A stretch of DNA of 64,000 nt from Chryseobacterium candidae (GTDB lineage: Bacteria > Bacteroidota > Bacteroidia > Flavobacteriales > Weeksellaceae), in assembly GCF_004916905.1 (NCBI RefSeq), contig NZ_SDLV01000025.1, positions 186,001-250,000 of the forward strand, written 5' to 3'. The notes below the pieces were generated by a model, which was not told the DNA's origin, searched no databases, and saw nothing but the letters and a program-made list of their open reading frames with translations. Shown piece by piece: positions 7,465 through 16,104 of the stretch (positions are counted from its first letter, which is position 1; each line of letters opens with the position of its first letter). The position numbers and the translations under genes are program-made.

Positions 7465-10400
7465 CTTAATTTTAGATTTCTAAATAATTGTAATCCTGTT
7501 GTTATTTCCCGGATCATTTCTTTTTCCATGACACTAAAATCCATGTTGGGCTCTGCTTTATTCTCCCAGCTGGCAGTAAGTTCTGTAAGTTTTACCAACC
7601 CTGCTGTTCCTGCTGTTCCTTTGAGTTTGTGAAGAATCAATTTCAGATTGGTACTGTCTTTTTCAGCGGTGCTTTTTTTAATGTTTTCTTCAGCCTGAGT
7701 AAGTTGTTCTATTACAAGATCTAAAAATACTTTTCTGAAGTCTTCATCATCATCACCTATTTGTTTATTCAGAAGATTTATATCCAGATAATTTTCTTTA
7801 TTTGAGGGAAGATTATTTTCATTAGGAATGTACTTCTTCAGCATTTCCAGCAGATCATTTTGTCTTAAAGGCTTAGGAAGGAAGTCATTCATCCCGGAAT
7901 CCAGGCATTTTTCTTTTTCACCCAGTACATTTCCTGCAGTAACGCCAATAATCGGAACATGGGAATATTCCGGGAGTAAACGGATTTTTTTGGTTGCTTC
8001 AATACCATCCATTACCGGCATCTGAACATCCATTAAAATAATATTGAATATTTTTTCTTTACACTGCCGAACTGCCTGTAGTCCATCCGTGGCTTCCGTA
8101 AGCAGAGCATCGGGAATGAGTGAGCGCATCATTTTATGATTAAGAACCATGTTCACCGGGTTGTCATCTACAAGTAAGACCTGTGGCGACTGCATCAGTA
8201 TGGAGGTTGCGGCTTCCGGCTGTGCGTTGTTGGTTATTTCTTTTTCAGTATTTTTTACAGCACGTCTCAATGTTTTGTAAAGCTCTTCGGACTTGATAGG
8301 CTTCAGCAGGAAGTAAGAATTGTTTTCCTGACGGAAAGAATTGATAACATCGTGTTCCTCAGAAGACGTATGAAGAATAATCAGAGGAGATGATTCATTC
8401 TGTTCCTCAAATAGTTCTTTGATTTTTTCTATGGTTTCCAACCCGGAAATAACAGGCATATGATAATCCATCAGAATAACATCAAAACGTTCTCCTGCCA
8501 GCAATATCTGAAGTGCTTCCATTCCGTTGGCAGCAAGCCTGGAATCTATATTTTTATAGGCAAGCATGTGCTGAATAATAATCCTGTTGGTTTCATTATC
8601 ATCTACAATAAGGACCTTGTTTATATTCAGCTCTTCATCTTCATGGCTGTAGCACATTTCATAGGGAACCTCTATATCAAAATAGAAAACAGAACCTTCC
8701 TGAAGTTCGCTCACCAGTGATAAACTGCTTCCCATGTATTTCAGAATATTATTGGAAATGGTAAGTCCGAGACCTGTTCCTCCATACCTTTTGCTGATAG
8801 AGCTGTTTTCCTGAGTAAAGGCATTGAAAATATGCTGTTGTTTTTCTTTAGGAATACCAATTCCGGTATCTCTTACTGAAAATCTGAGTGTGATATTTTT
8901 GTTGTCTAAATTCAGTTTTTCTACTTTAAGTTCTATTTCTCCCTGTTCTGTAAATTTCACTGCATTGCCAAGAAGGTTGATCAAAATTTGCTTCAGCCTT
9001 GATTCATCCAGCCAGATGGTTTCAGGAAGTCCCTGTTCTATATTCAGCAGTAATTCTATATTTTTTTTCTGTGACTGGTAAAGGATAACATTAATTACCT
9101 GACCTACCATATCATAAATATTGGACTTTTCAACGATGAGATCCATTTTTCCGGATTCTACTTTGGAAAAATCAAGGATATCGTTGATAATACTCAATAA
9201 ATTTTCTCCTGATTCATTGATGTAATTAAGATATTGAGTCTGTATCTCGTTTAACGGAGTTTTTAAAAGGAGGTCGGAAAAACCGATCACACCGTTCAGT
9301 GGAGTTCGGATTTCATGGCTCATATTGGCCAGGAATTCAGATTTTGCTTTGCTGGCAATATCTGCCATTTTCTTGGCATTTTTCAGTTCTCTGTTGATTT
9401 TTACAGATCCTGTAATATTTTGTGCAGAAACAATAATTCCCCCGATAACATTATTGGAAAGATACCATGGGGTGACTTCTACGCTGTAATGCTGAATAAT
9501 TCCCTTGCCTGGAACCTCTATTGCCATGTCTTCATTCTTGTAAGCTTTTCCCGCCAGTGCATTCTGATATATTTTTAATCTTTCATCTGGTACATTGGGA
9601 GAAATTTTAAACATGTTTTCACCAATAAGCCTGATGTCGTTCATCTGGAACTCTTCTTTCCAGCTCCTGCTTACAGAAACATAATTAAGATCTTTGTCAA
9701 ACATCGCAACTGTAGAAGGTACATATGTAACAAAAGACTGCAGCATAGCCTCTTTTTTGGCCAGCTCAAGGTAGATTTTTTTGAATGTATCAATATTCTG
9801 AATGATTCCGTAGACTCTGGTGCATACTCCGTTTTCAAATTCAGGTATACCTTTTACTCTTACCCAAATCATCACGCCGCCATTCTGTACAAGCTGTAAT
9901 TCTTCATCGTAGGGTACACCTTCTTTTATAGCTCTTTCCAATAAGAATTCCAGCCTTTCCCGGCTTTTTTCACTGTAAAAGCCCAGTGCATTTTCAAAAT
10001 CCGGCTTAAAATTTTTATCTATTTTATGGATTTCTCTTGTAGACTGCGACCAGGTTACGGTATTATTTTTCAGATTCACTTCCCATCCTCCCACCTGGGC
10101 AACAGCACTTGTCTGTTCCAGCATCTTTTTGGTATGAACCAAATCTTTTTCCAAAGTCACTCTTTCTGTAACATTCAGTGCGGTGCTTACAACGTTAGGG
10201 TTTCCTTCTTTATTAATTTCAACAAGATTGTGGTACATCCAGATCATTTCTTCACCTTCTTTGGTTTTCAGGATCATGGTTCCGGAATCTTCATGATTTT
10301 TGTTGATCCGTTCGAGATATTGCTCAAGAAGAGGCCAGTTTTTTTGGGGAACAAGATCTTTTAAATTCAATCCTTCTACTTCTTCGGCAGAATATTGCAG

Positions 10401-11360
10401 GATTTCTCTCCCTTTTTCGTTGACAGCAATGATATTACCTTCCATATCATGCATACTCATCAATCCTATGGCATTTTCAAAGAAGTTTCTGAAGCGGCGC
10501 TCAGAGCTTTCCAGTTTAAGTTTTTCTTCAATGCGTTGGGTGATATTGATTCCGAAACAAAAAATCTCTGAATGGTTTTGATTGAGCTTTAAATACCATT
10601 CAATAATGATAGTTTGATTACCATCTATATTGGTTGTAGTAGTAAAAGTTACTTCTTCATCCGTATTGGGTAGGTTTTCGGAAAGTAATTGAAGTTGAGA
10701 ATTATGATTTCCTATCAGGTCCAGGAAATTCTGATTGAGAATCTTACCTTTATCTCTTTGAAAAGTATTTTCAAAAGCCGGGTTAGCCTCTTTCAGTAAG
10801 AAGTCTTTATTCAGAACACAGATCAGGTTATTGGAAATAGTAAAGGTCTGCTGAAAATACTCCGCCTGGATATTTTTTCTTTTTCCCAAAAGGACTTTTG
10901 TAATGGCCTCTCCTATTTTTTTCAGCGTTGAAACCTGATCGTCTGTAATTGTTTTAGGTTTATAATCAATCACACAGATTGTCCCTAATACGAATCCTTC
11001 ATCATCAATCAGAGGTACTCCTGCATAAAACCGGATTTCGCTTTCAAGAATAATTGGATTATCAGAAGATCTTTCATCTGACAAGGTATCATTGATGACT
11101 ACGATGTCCCCACTTGCAATAGAATACTGGCATAAAGTGCTTTTCCTGTCTACAAGATCCATAGCAAGTCCCACACAGCTTTGAATGGTCTGGGTTTCGC
11201 TTTCCATCATGGAAATAAGCGCTGCAGGACAGCCTGTCACCATGCATGCTGTTTCTGCAAAAATGTCTAACTGGGGATCTTTTTCAAGATTTAAAAGATT
11301 AAAATACTCCAGTTTCTTCATTCTCTCTTCTTCATTTGCAGGAATTGGATACTTCTTCAT
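7461..11360 (-). CDS. Hybrid sensor histidine kinase (GAF-PAS4-HisKA-HATPase-REC-REC-Hpt)
   Basis: A 1299-residue cytoplasmic phosphorelay protein with no membrane segment. Domains in order: GAF (about 15-155), four PAS-type modules (about 165-275, 285-400, 412-525, 535-655), HisKA with His682 in MSHEIRTPL, and HATPase (about 780-900) with the N-box at Asn799 and DTGIGIP and GGTGLGL motifs. Then come two receivers with phospho-acceptors Asp965 (VILMDYHMP) and Asp1111 (NIILMDVQMP) and conserved lysines Lys1020 and Lys1163, and an Hpt domain with His1244 (LILHKLKGTAG). All phosphotransfer residues are present, so a full internal relay is possible. There is no DNA-binding output domain and no partner gene next to it. 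The signal is probably sensed inside the cell. Confidence 0.93.
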   Translation of the reverse strand: MKKYPIPANEEERMKKLEYFNLLNLEKDPQLDIFAETACMVTGCPAALISMMESETQTIQSCVGLAMDLVDRKSTLCQYSIASGDIVVINDTLSDERSSDNPIILESEIRFYAGVPLIDDEGFVLGTICVIDYKPKTITDDQVSTLKKIGEAITKVLLGKRKNIQAEYFQQTFTISNNLICVLNKDFLLKEANPAFENTFQRDKGKILNQNFLDLIGNHNSQLQLLSENLPNTDEEVTFTTTTNIDGNQTIIIEWYLKLNQNHSEIFCFGINITQRIEEKLKLESSERRFRNFFENAIGLMSMHDMEGNIIAVNEKGREILQYSAEEVEGLNLKDLVPQKNWPLLEQYLERINKNHEDSGTMILKTKEGEEMIWMYHNLVEINKEGNPNVVSTALNVTERVTLEKDLVHTKKMLEQTSAVAQVGGWEVNLKNNTVTWSQSTREIHKIDKNFKPDFENALGFYSEKSRERLEFLLERAIKEGVPYDEELQLVQNGGVMIWVRVKGIPEFENGVCTRVYGIIQNIDTFKKIYLELAKKEAMLQSFVTYVPSTVAMFDKDLNYVSVSRSWKEEFQMNDIRLIGENMFKISPNVPDERLKIYQNALAGKAYKNEDMAIEVPGKGIIQHYSVEVTPWYLSNNVIGGIIVSAQNITGSVKINRELKNAKKMADIASKAKSEFLANMSHEIRTPLNGVIGFSDLLLKTPLNEIQTQYLNYINESGENLLSIINDILDFSKVESGKMDLIVEKSNIYDMVGQVINVILYQSQKKNIELLLNIEQGLPETIWLDESRLKQILINLLGNAVKFTEQGEIELKVEKLNLDNKNITLRFSVRDTGIGIPKEKQQHIFNAFTQENSSISKRYGGTGLGLTISNNILKYMGSSLSLVSELQEGSVFYFDIEVPYEMCYSHEDEELNINKVLIVDDNETNRIIIQHMLAYKNIDSRLAANGMEALQILLAGERFDVILMDYHMPVISGLETIEKIKELFEEQNESSPLIILHTSSEEHDVINSFRQENNSYFLLKPIKSEELYKTLRRAVKNTEKEITNNAQPEAATSILMQSPQVLLVDDNPVNMVLNHKMMRSLIPDALLTEATDGLQAVRQCKEKIFNIILMDVQMPVMDGIEATKKIRLLPEYSHVPIIGVTAGNVLGEKEKCLDSGMNDFLPKPLRQNDLLEMLKKYIPNENNLPSNKENYLDINLLNKQIGDDDEDFRKVFLDLVIEQLTQAEENIKKSTAEKDSTNLKLILHKLKGTAGTAGLVKLTELTASWENKAEPNMDFSVMEKEMIREITTGLQLFRNLKLS

Positions 11361-11766
11361 ATTTTATATCAACAATTAGAGATTTTTCTTTTTTCATTAT
11401 TAAAAAATGAAAATCAAGGCATTAAGGTTAATATTTTAAATGATTTAAAGTTATTTAAAACATTATTTTAATAAGTAAACCAAAGTACGAAATAATTTTG
11501 TATTCTATTACAGTAAATGTGTTAATAAAGCTATATAAATATTTATTTCAGATTAATTGAGAGAAATATTACATTTTAAAAGAAATAATACGCATTATGA
11601 AAATGAAAAAGTACCATGCGTAAAGTATGGTACTTAATGGATGAACCGGGATCAATATAAGTATTGATTATGTATTTTCTTAAGGTCTGACGATTGGTGG
11701 TTTAGAAAAAGTCCATTCCCGAAAATTCGGAAATGGACTCACCACTTATCATCATCCAAATCACAA
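11361..11766. other. Gene-free stretch upstream of the hybrid kinase
   Basis: No coding frame is supported. A perfect 9-bp hairpin (AAGTACCAT / ATGGTACTT, 9-nt loop) lies at 11609-11635, of unknown role. The ferritin operon terminator is at 11710-11739. On the plus strand TAATTTTG near 11491 resembles a -7 element but faces no gene. Confidence 0.4.
11710..11739 (-). terminator. Strong terminator of the ferritin-like operon
   Basis: AGTCCATTCCCGAA and TTCGGAAATGGACT form a 14-bp stem (one wobble) around AA. A run of T follows on the minus strand (complement of 11705-11709). It lies 27 nt beyond the ferritin-like stop. Confidence 0.9.
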
Positions 11767-12582
11767 CTAAACTATGAACAGTGAGGCAATAGTTTGTGCA
11801 TCGCTGCCACTTAAGATTTCGTCATAAGCTGCAGAACCTGCTGCTGCACCAAAAAGAGCGCCTGTATTGTAACCAGCCTGATTGGTATTGTCTTCTCCGG
11901 CATAAACAGGATTGGTAGCTGAAGGCATATTTCCTCCGTTTGCAAGTTCAATCCATCCTTTGTTGGCTCTCATTCTTCTTACCTGTGAGGCATGCCTTGC
12001 TTCAACGGAGTGAATCTGCAATGCTGCCTGAAGTACCACTTTGTTGGACATTACATTTCCGGCCTGTCCTTTATAAGCCCTTACTCCGGTATCTTCAAAG
12101 GCCTGAGCAAGGATAAGAAATTGGTTATAATCTGTAAAAGGCATGAAATTTCCGCCGGCTGTAAAATCAAAAGTAGGTTTATTTCCGGGAGTTGTTCCTA
12201 AAGAAGTCAGTGTGCTTTTCAGAAAGCTTACGTGAGCGGATTCATGTTTTGAAATCTGCATGAAAACGGTTCTGTCTCCATTGGGGATCAGTCCGGGGGT
12301 TGACAATCCTATGCTGTAGTATTCATTTTCGAGATATTCCAGTACCAATGCCAGTTGTAAAGCATCTGTAAGGGTACTTTTTAAAGCAGCACCTGTTAAT
12401 GCCGTTTTTGTAGTTTCTGCTTTGGCAGGAGTAGCCATCATCGCCCCCAATCCAAGAGGTATTGCTGCTGTAGCTGCTTTTTTTCCGAATAAAGAAATAT
12501 TCGTAATGGTTTCCAGTCTTGAAGCTTCTGTAGTGAAAAATTTATCATCAGAAAGCTTATCCAGTAATCTAAGAATATTCAT
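11767..12582 (-). CDS. Ferritin-like domain protein (Rds1/PF13668 type)
   Basis: The 271-residue protein has a four-helix ferritin-like core (about 70-205). It shows the paired metal-ligand style motifs LVLEYLENEYYS, ISKHESAHVSFL, AQAFEDTGVRAYKG and HSVEARHASQVRRMR. A hydrophobic stretch (AAIPLGLGAMMATPAKA, about 37-55) upstream of the core could be a membrane anchor or export signal. Relatives are linked to desiccation and oxidative stress. It starts 23 nt after the other ferritin-like gene on the same strand, with the fasciclin gene further upstream, so the three form a unit close to the ECF sigma factor. Confidence 0.8.
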   Translation of the reverse strand: MNILRLLDKLSDDKFFTTEASRLETITNISLFGKKAATAAIPLGLGAMMATPAKAETTKTALTGAALKSTLTDALQLALVLEYLENEYYSIGLSTPGLIPNGDRTVFMQISKHESAHVSFLKSTLTSLGTTPGNKPTFDFTAGGNFMPFTDYNQFLILAQAFEDTGVRAYKGQAGNVMSNKVVLQAALQIHSVEARHASQVRRMRANKGWIELANGGNMPSATNPVYAGEDNTNQAGYNTGALFGAAAGSAAYDEILSGSDAQTIASLFIV

Positions 12583-12605
12583 AATGTGAGTTTTAAGGTG
12601 AATGA

Positions 12606-13316
12606 TTAGTTGATTCCTCTTTCTTTCCAGGTAAAAGGTGTTTTGATAAACGCTCCGGCAGCCATTACAATATCTTTCGGCTCTTTGGCAAGGTCAAGTC
12701 CATTGGCATCTATCACATCATCTCCTGAAAAATCTGCTGATCCGGGATTAATTAGATTCCGGATGGCAGAGGCATGTCTGGCTTCCACGGAAACTATCTT
12801 ACCGGCAATCACAAGGTAAGCGGGATTGGAAATATATTTCCCTGCTCCATTGTAAGCTGCAACACCGGTATCTTCTAATGCTTTGGCTGTTGCTAGTACT
12901 GAGTTCCGATCATTAAAATTCACATTCGGATACTGGAATTCAAGTTTAGGAAGCACATGATCTGTGGCACCGCTGATTGCAACTTTGAAGAAATCACGGT
13001 GAATAACTTCGTGGTGATAAAGATCTGTAAAAACCTCTTTTTCAATACTGGAAATTCCCGTATAAAAATTGTTGACCACTTTCGTATAAAAATCTGCTTC
13101 CAACTGTTCCAAAGCATAGGCATAATTAAGTACACCTACATCTCCTGTTCCAAGATCGTACTTGGATTCTTCTATAATCTGGAAGTCATCATCATCATTA
13201 CATCCAATGATGGTAAGACCTGCGATGGCTAATCCTACTCCACCTAATTTTAAAAAGTTTCTTCTACTGGTATCAAGGGTAGCGCCCTGATTAGAAACCT
13301 GAATTGTTTTTTTCAT
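12606..13316 (-). CDS. Ferritin-like lipoprotein with Tat-type signal
   Basis: I choose the ATG at 13316 (MKKTIQVSNQGATLD); an ATG at 13343 in frame would add nine residues. A twin-arginine signal (SRRNFLKLGGVGLAIAG) is followed by a lipobox-like TIIGC and an acidic DDDD stretch, so the product is probably a Tat-exported lipoprotein. The core repeats the ferritin-like motif set of its neighbour: YALEQLEADFYTKV, YHHEVIHRDFF, AKALEDTGVAAYNG and VSVEARHASAIRN. The helical core with two E-x2-H style pairs suggests di-metal binding. Length is 236 residues. It lies between the fasciclin gene and the second ferritin-like gene. Confidence 0.8.
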   Translation of the reverse strand: MKKTIQVSNQGATLDTSRRNFLKLGGVGLAIAGLTIIGCNDDDDFQIIEESKYDLGTGDVGVLNYAYALEQLEADFYTKVVNNFYTGISSIEKEVFTDLYHHEVIHRDFFKVAISGATDHVLPKLEFQYPNVNFNDRNSVLATAKALEDTGVAAYNGAGKYISNPAYLVIAGKIVSVEARHASAIRNLINPGSADFSGDDVIDANGLDLAKEPKDIVMAAGAFIKTPFTWKERGIN

Positions 13317-13354
13317 ATTATTAATTTTTAGTGTTGGACACATAAGAGGAAGAA

Positions 13355-13379
13355 AAACAGCATAATGGATATGCTGTTT
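13355..13379 (-). terminator. Hairpin between fasciclin and ferritin-like genes (attenuating terminator)
   Basis: AAACAGCATA and TATGCTGTTT form a perfect 10-bp stem with a 5-nt loop, followed on the minus strand by a T-rich TTTTTCTT. It lies inside the presumed operon, so it may reduce read-through into the ferritin-like genes rather than end the transcript. Confidence 0.65.
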
Positions 13380-13395
13380 GAAATCTTAGAATTTA

Positions 13396-13965
13396 TTATG
13401 GCATCAATACCGTGTCTATTACATGAATTACCCCATTAGATTGGTTCACATCGGCAATTGTTACTTTCGCGCTGTTTCCTTTTGCATCTTTTATGTAAAG
13501 ATCTTTACCTTTTGTCCAGAATGTAAGGTCTTCACCCTGCACTGTTTTCATCATGCTTTTTCCGTTTCCTGATTTTACGGCTGCCCAAATTTCTTTGGCA
13601 CTGTATCTTCCTGGAAGAACATGATAAGTTAAAATAGAGGTAAGCATTTCTTTGTTTTCAGGCTTTACAAGGTTTTCTACTGTTCCTTTCGGAAGCTTTG
13701 CAAAGGCAGCATCTGTGGGAGCCAATACCGTAAAAGGTCCTGCACCTTGTAATGTTTCTACCAGGCCGGCAGCTTTTACCGCAGCTACAAGGGTTTTGTG
13801 ATCCTTGGAGTTGACAGCGTTTTCAATAATGTTTTTGGAAGGATACATAGGAGCTCCTCCTACCATTACTGTTTTTTCTTTCATCGTTTGTGCAGTTACC
13901 TTTCCGCTGAAAGCAAATGATAATGCTACCATTGCTAAAACTGTGATTTTTGAATGTGTGTTCAT
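13396..13965 (-). CDS. Secreted fasciclin (FAS1) domain protein
   Basis: The 189-residue protein has a signal peptide (ending SGKVTAQ, about residue 26) and one FAS1 domain (about 50-188). The two conserved FAS1 boxes are present: GPFTVLAPTDAAFAKLPKG and DVNQSNGVIHVIDTVLMP, with the YHV motif between them. FAS1 proteins act outside the cytoplasm in adhesion, but in bacteria many occur in sigma/anti-sigma stress loci. It is the first gene of the fasciclin-ferritin-ferritin unit. Its upstream region shares a TCGTAAATGA motif with msrB. Confidence 0.85.
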   Translation of the reverse strand: MNTHSKITVLAMVALSFAFSGKVTAQTMKEKTVMVGGAPMYPSKNIIENAVNSKDHKTLVAAVKAAGLVETLQGAGPFTVLAPTDAAFAKLPKGTVENLVKPENKEMLTSILTYHVLPGRYSAKEIWAAVKSGNGKSMMKTVQGEDLTFWTKGKDLYIKDAKGNSAKVTIADVNQSNGVIHVIDTVLMP

Positions 13966-14009
13966 TGTGTTGATTTTTTAATTAATTGTATTTAATTGTG
14001 CTTTTAATG

Positions 14010-14019
14010 TCATTTACGA
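14010..14019 (-). promoter_or_regulatory. Shared TCGTAAATGA motif upstream of the fasciclin-ferritin unit
   Basis: On the minus strand TCGTAAATGACATTAA lies about 45 nt before the fasciclin start. The same 16-mer with two changes lies about 30 nt before msrB. CGTA resembles ECF -10 elements, and an ECF sigma gene is adjacent, so this may be its promoter. Confidence 0.4.
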
Positions 14020-14082
14020 GTTAGGTTTTATTTTAGATTTAAAAAAAATAAAATTTATTTTAAATCATTGATTTGTAGTGTT

Positions 14083-14598
14083 TTATTTTTTATCCGGAAC
14101 AAATTCAAGACAGATCGAATTCATGCAGAAACGTTTTCCTGTAGGTTTCGGACCATCATCAAAAACATGACCAAGGTGAGAATCACATCTTCCACATCGT
14201 ACTTCGGTACGCTCCATGTGATAAGAGGTGTCTTTTCTGTACTTCACGCTGTTTTTATGGATGGGCTGATAAAAAGAAGGCCAGCCACAGGTGGTGGCAA
14301 ACTTAGAGGTTGAAATAAAAAGAGAATTTCCACATACAGCACAATAGTAAGTGCCTTTTTCATCAAATTCATAATATTTCCCTGTAAAAGCAGTTTCTGT
14401 GGCACCTTCTCTTGCAACCTGATAGAGCTCTGGTTTTAAAATCTTTTTCCATTCGCTATTGCTTACTTTCAGAATATTTTCTGAGGTGTGAGAATAATAG
14501 GGATTTTTAGCTTTGAAAAGTGTGCTTTGTGCTTTATAACCTTCTAAACATAAGGCAAGGCAAAAAGCAAGTATTGTTTTTGAAACGAACGTTTTCAT
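14083..14598 (-). CDS. msrB: Peptide methionine (R)-S-oxide reductase, exported
   Basis: The 171-residue protein carries the complete MsrB domain after an N-terminal signal peptide (to about residue 23). Zinc is held by two CxxC pairs, CAVCGNS and CGRCDSH. The catalytic cysteine is in RFCMNSICLEFVP near the C-terminus, and GWPSFYQP and HLGHVFDDGP are family motifs. It reduces methionine-R-sulfoxide in proteins. The signal peptide suggests repair of envelope proteins. It is divergent from the ECF sigma gene and shares the TCGTAAATGA motif with the fasciclin unit, consistent with an oxidative-stress regulon. Confidence 0.93.
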   Translation of the reverse strand: MKTFVSKTILAFCLALCLEGYKAQSTLFKAKNPYYSHTSENILKVSNSEWKKILKPELYQVAREGATETAFTGKYYEFDEKGTYYCAVCGNSLFISTSKFATTCGWPSFYQPIHKNSVKYRKDTSYHMERTEVRCGRCDSHLGHVFDDGPKPTGKRFCMNSICLEFVPDKK

Positions 14599-14627
14599 AT
14601 TGATTTTTTTTAATTATTTTCTTAAAA

Positions 14628-14637
14628 TCATTTACGA
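14628..14637 (-). promoter_or_regulatory. Shared TCGTAAATGA motif upstream of msrB
   Basis: The minus strand reads TCGTAAATGATTTTAA, 30 nt before the msrB ATG. It matches the fasciclin upstream motif at 14 of 16 positions. Confidence 0.4.
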
Positions 14638-14660
14638 AATAAAAGTTTACTGAGATTTTG

Positions 14661-14690
14661 TTGGGAATTTATTTTATTTTATTACATTTG
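14661..14690 (+). promoter_or_regulatory. Consensus promoter overlapping the apparent start of the ECF sigma gene
   Basis: TTG at 14661-14663 and TACATTTG at 14683-14690 match TTG-N19-TAnnTTTG exactly. Transcription would begin near 14697, downstream of both TTG start candidates (14658 and 14688). Confidence 0.6.
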
Positions 14691-15257
14691 GATAGAAAAA
14701 TAAAAGCTATTAAAACAACCTATTCTGAAGAGCAACTTATCGTTTTACTAAAAGAAAAAAACGAAAATGGTTTTCATTATCTATATGACCACTATTCCGG
14801 TGCGCTGTATGGGATTATTCTTCGAATCGTTCAGTCTAAAGAATACACCGAAGAAGTTATTCAGGATGTTTTTGTTAAAATATGGAACTCTATCCATCAG
14901 TATGATACTTCCAAAGGCAGATTTTACACTTGGATGATTAATATAGCACGGAATACCGCCATCGATTATTTAAAATCGAAAGCTTTCCAAAATGAACTTA
15001 AAAACCAATCACTTCCGGATTTCGTATATAATACTGCAGAGCTTTCAACCACTAATAATTCTTCCGATTATATTGGATTTAATAATGTGCTTGAAGGTCT
15101 GGAGGCAGACAAGCAAGAGCTTATAGACCTTGCTTATTATCAGGGATATACCCAAAACGAAATATCCGAGAAACTGAAGATACCGCTGGGAACGGTAAAA
15201 ACAAAAATGAGAAATGCACTGATGAAATTAAAAGATTTGCTAAAAGATTATCAATAA
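14688..15257 (+). CDS. ECF-type RNA polymerase sigma factor
   Basis: About 190 residues with sigma region 2 (YDHYSGALYGIILRIV through EEVIQDVFVKIW and YTWMINIARNTAIDYLK). Region 4 follows (YTQNEISEKLKIPLGTVKTK), the ECF helix-turn-helix. No ATG precedes the conserved part. Candidate starts are TTG at 14658 or 14688, but a consensus promoter covers both. A start further in, perhaps the ATT at 14709 (giving MKTTYSEEQLIVLLK), fits the promoter better. The anti-sigma gene follows after 1 nt, so the two are translationally coupled. The likely targets are the fasciclin/ferritin unit and msrB. Confidence 0.88.
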   Translation: MDRKIKAIKTTYSEEQLIVLLKEKNENGFHYLYDHYSGALYGIILRIVQSKEYTEEVIQDVFVKIWNSIHQYDTSKGRFYTWMINIARNTAIDYLKSKAFQNELKNQSLPDFVYNTAELSTTNNSSDYIGFNNVLEGLEADKQELIDLAYYQGYTQNEISEKLKIPLGTVKTKMRNALMKLKDLLKDYQ

Positions 15258-15258
15258 A

Positions 15259-16083
15259 TTGAACACTAAAGAATACATATCATCCGGAATTATAGAATCT
15301 TATATTCTAGGCCATGCTTCTCCTGAAGAAGCAGGGATTTTGGAGTGTGTGATGAAGAATAATGCTGAAGTAAAAACAGCTTTTGAAGAAGCACAAAAAA
15401 CGTTGGAAGATCTGGCGACAGCTCAGGCTGTAACACCTCCAAGTGATTTGAAATCAAAGATCTGGAATAAAATTCAGCAGGAACAGACTGTTGAAGAATT
15501 GTCTCCTTCCCTTCCTGCAGATCTCCCTGAAGCAAAAGGACGGACAGAAAATAATACAGACATAAAGGGGTATCAGAAAAATACGCCTTGGAAAACATAT
15601 GCTATAGCGGCATCAGTATTATTCCTGGTAAGTGTTGGAGGAAATCTATTCTGGATGAATACTCAATCTGCCAATCAAAAAGAAATGGCTTTAATGATAG
15701 CAGATAAAAAGCAGCAGGATCAGGCTATGGAAAAAATGAACCGGAAGATTGATATGTTTTCCAATCCAGATATGCAGATGGTTATGCTGAAAGGGGTAGA
15801 AAAACATGCTGAGGCCAAAGCAATGGTTTTCTGGGATAAAAAAACAAAAGAAGTTTATCTGAATGCGGAAAAACTTCCTAAAGCCCCAGAAGGAATGCAG
15901 TATCAGCTTTGGGCAATAGAGGATGGAAAACCGGTAAATGCAGGAATGTACACCGAAGATAAAGACAGCAGGACTGCTTTGGCTAGTATTCCTAATGCAC
16001 AGGCTTTTGCCATTACACTTGAAAAAGCTGGTGGAAGTAGTGTTCCTACTATGGAAAATATGTTTGTAATGGGGAAAATTTAA
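15259..16083 (+). CDS. RskA-type anti-sigma factor
   Basis: The 274-residue protein starts with TTG at 15259, one base after the sigma stop. An N-terminal cytoplasmic region (1-85; SGIIESYILGHASPEEAGI) resembles anti-sigma domains. A single membrane segment follows (about 113-131, TYAIAASVLFLVSVGGNLFW). The periplasmic part is an RskA C-terminal domain (about 160-270), with KAMVFWDKKTKEVYLNAEKL, YQLWAIEDGKPVNAGMY and FAITLEKAGGS. It should hold the ECF sigma at the membrane until an envelope signal releases it. I see no zinc-binding HxxxCxxC in the N-terminal region, so the ZAS motif is absent. Confidence 0.88.
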   Translation: MNTKEYISSGIIESYILGHASPEEAGILECVMKNNAEVKTAFEEAQKTLEDLATAQAVTPPSDLKSKIWNKIQQEQTVEELSPSLPADLPEAKGRTENNTDIKGYQKNTPWKTYAIAASVLFLVSVGGNLFWMNTQSANQKEMALMIADKKQQDQAMEKMNRKIDMFSNPDMQMVMLKGVEKHAEAKAMVFWDKKTKEVYLNAEKLPKAPEGMQYQLWAIEDGKPVNAGMYTEDKDSRTALASIPNAQAFAITLEKAGGSSVPTMENMFVMGKI

Positions 16084-16104
16084 ACCCGTTTACACAAAAA
16101 AACA

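Noticed and set aside
12610-13232. Plus-strand frames opposite the ferritin-like genes
   Set aside because: They are antisense shadows without signals or family resemblance; the minus-strand frames carry the ferritin motifs.
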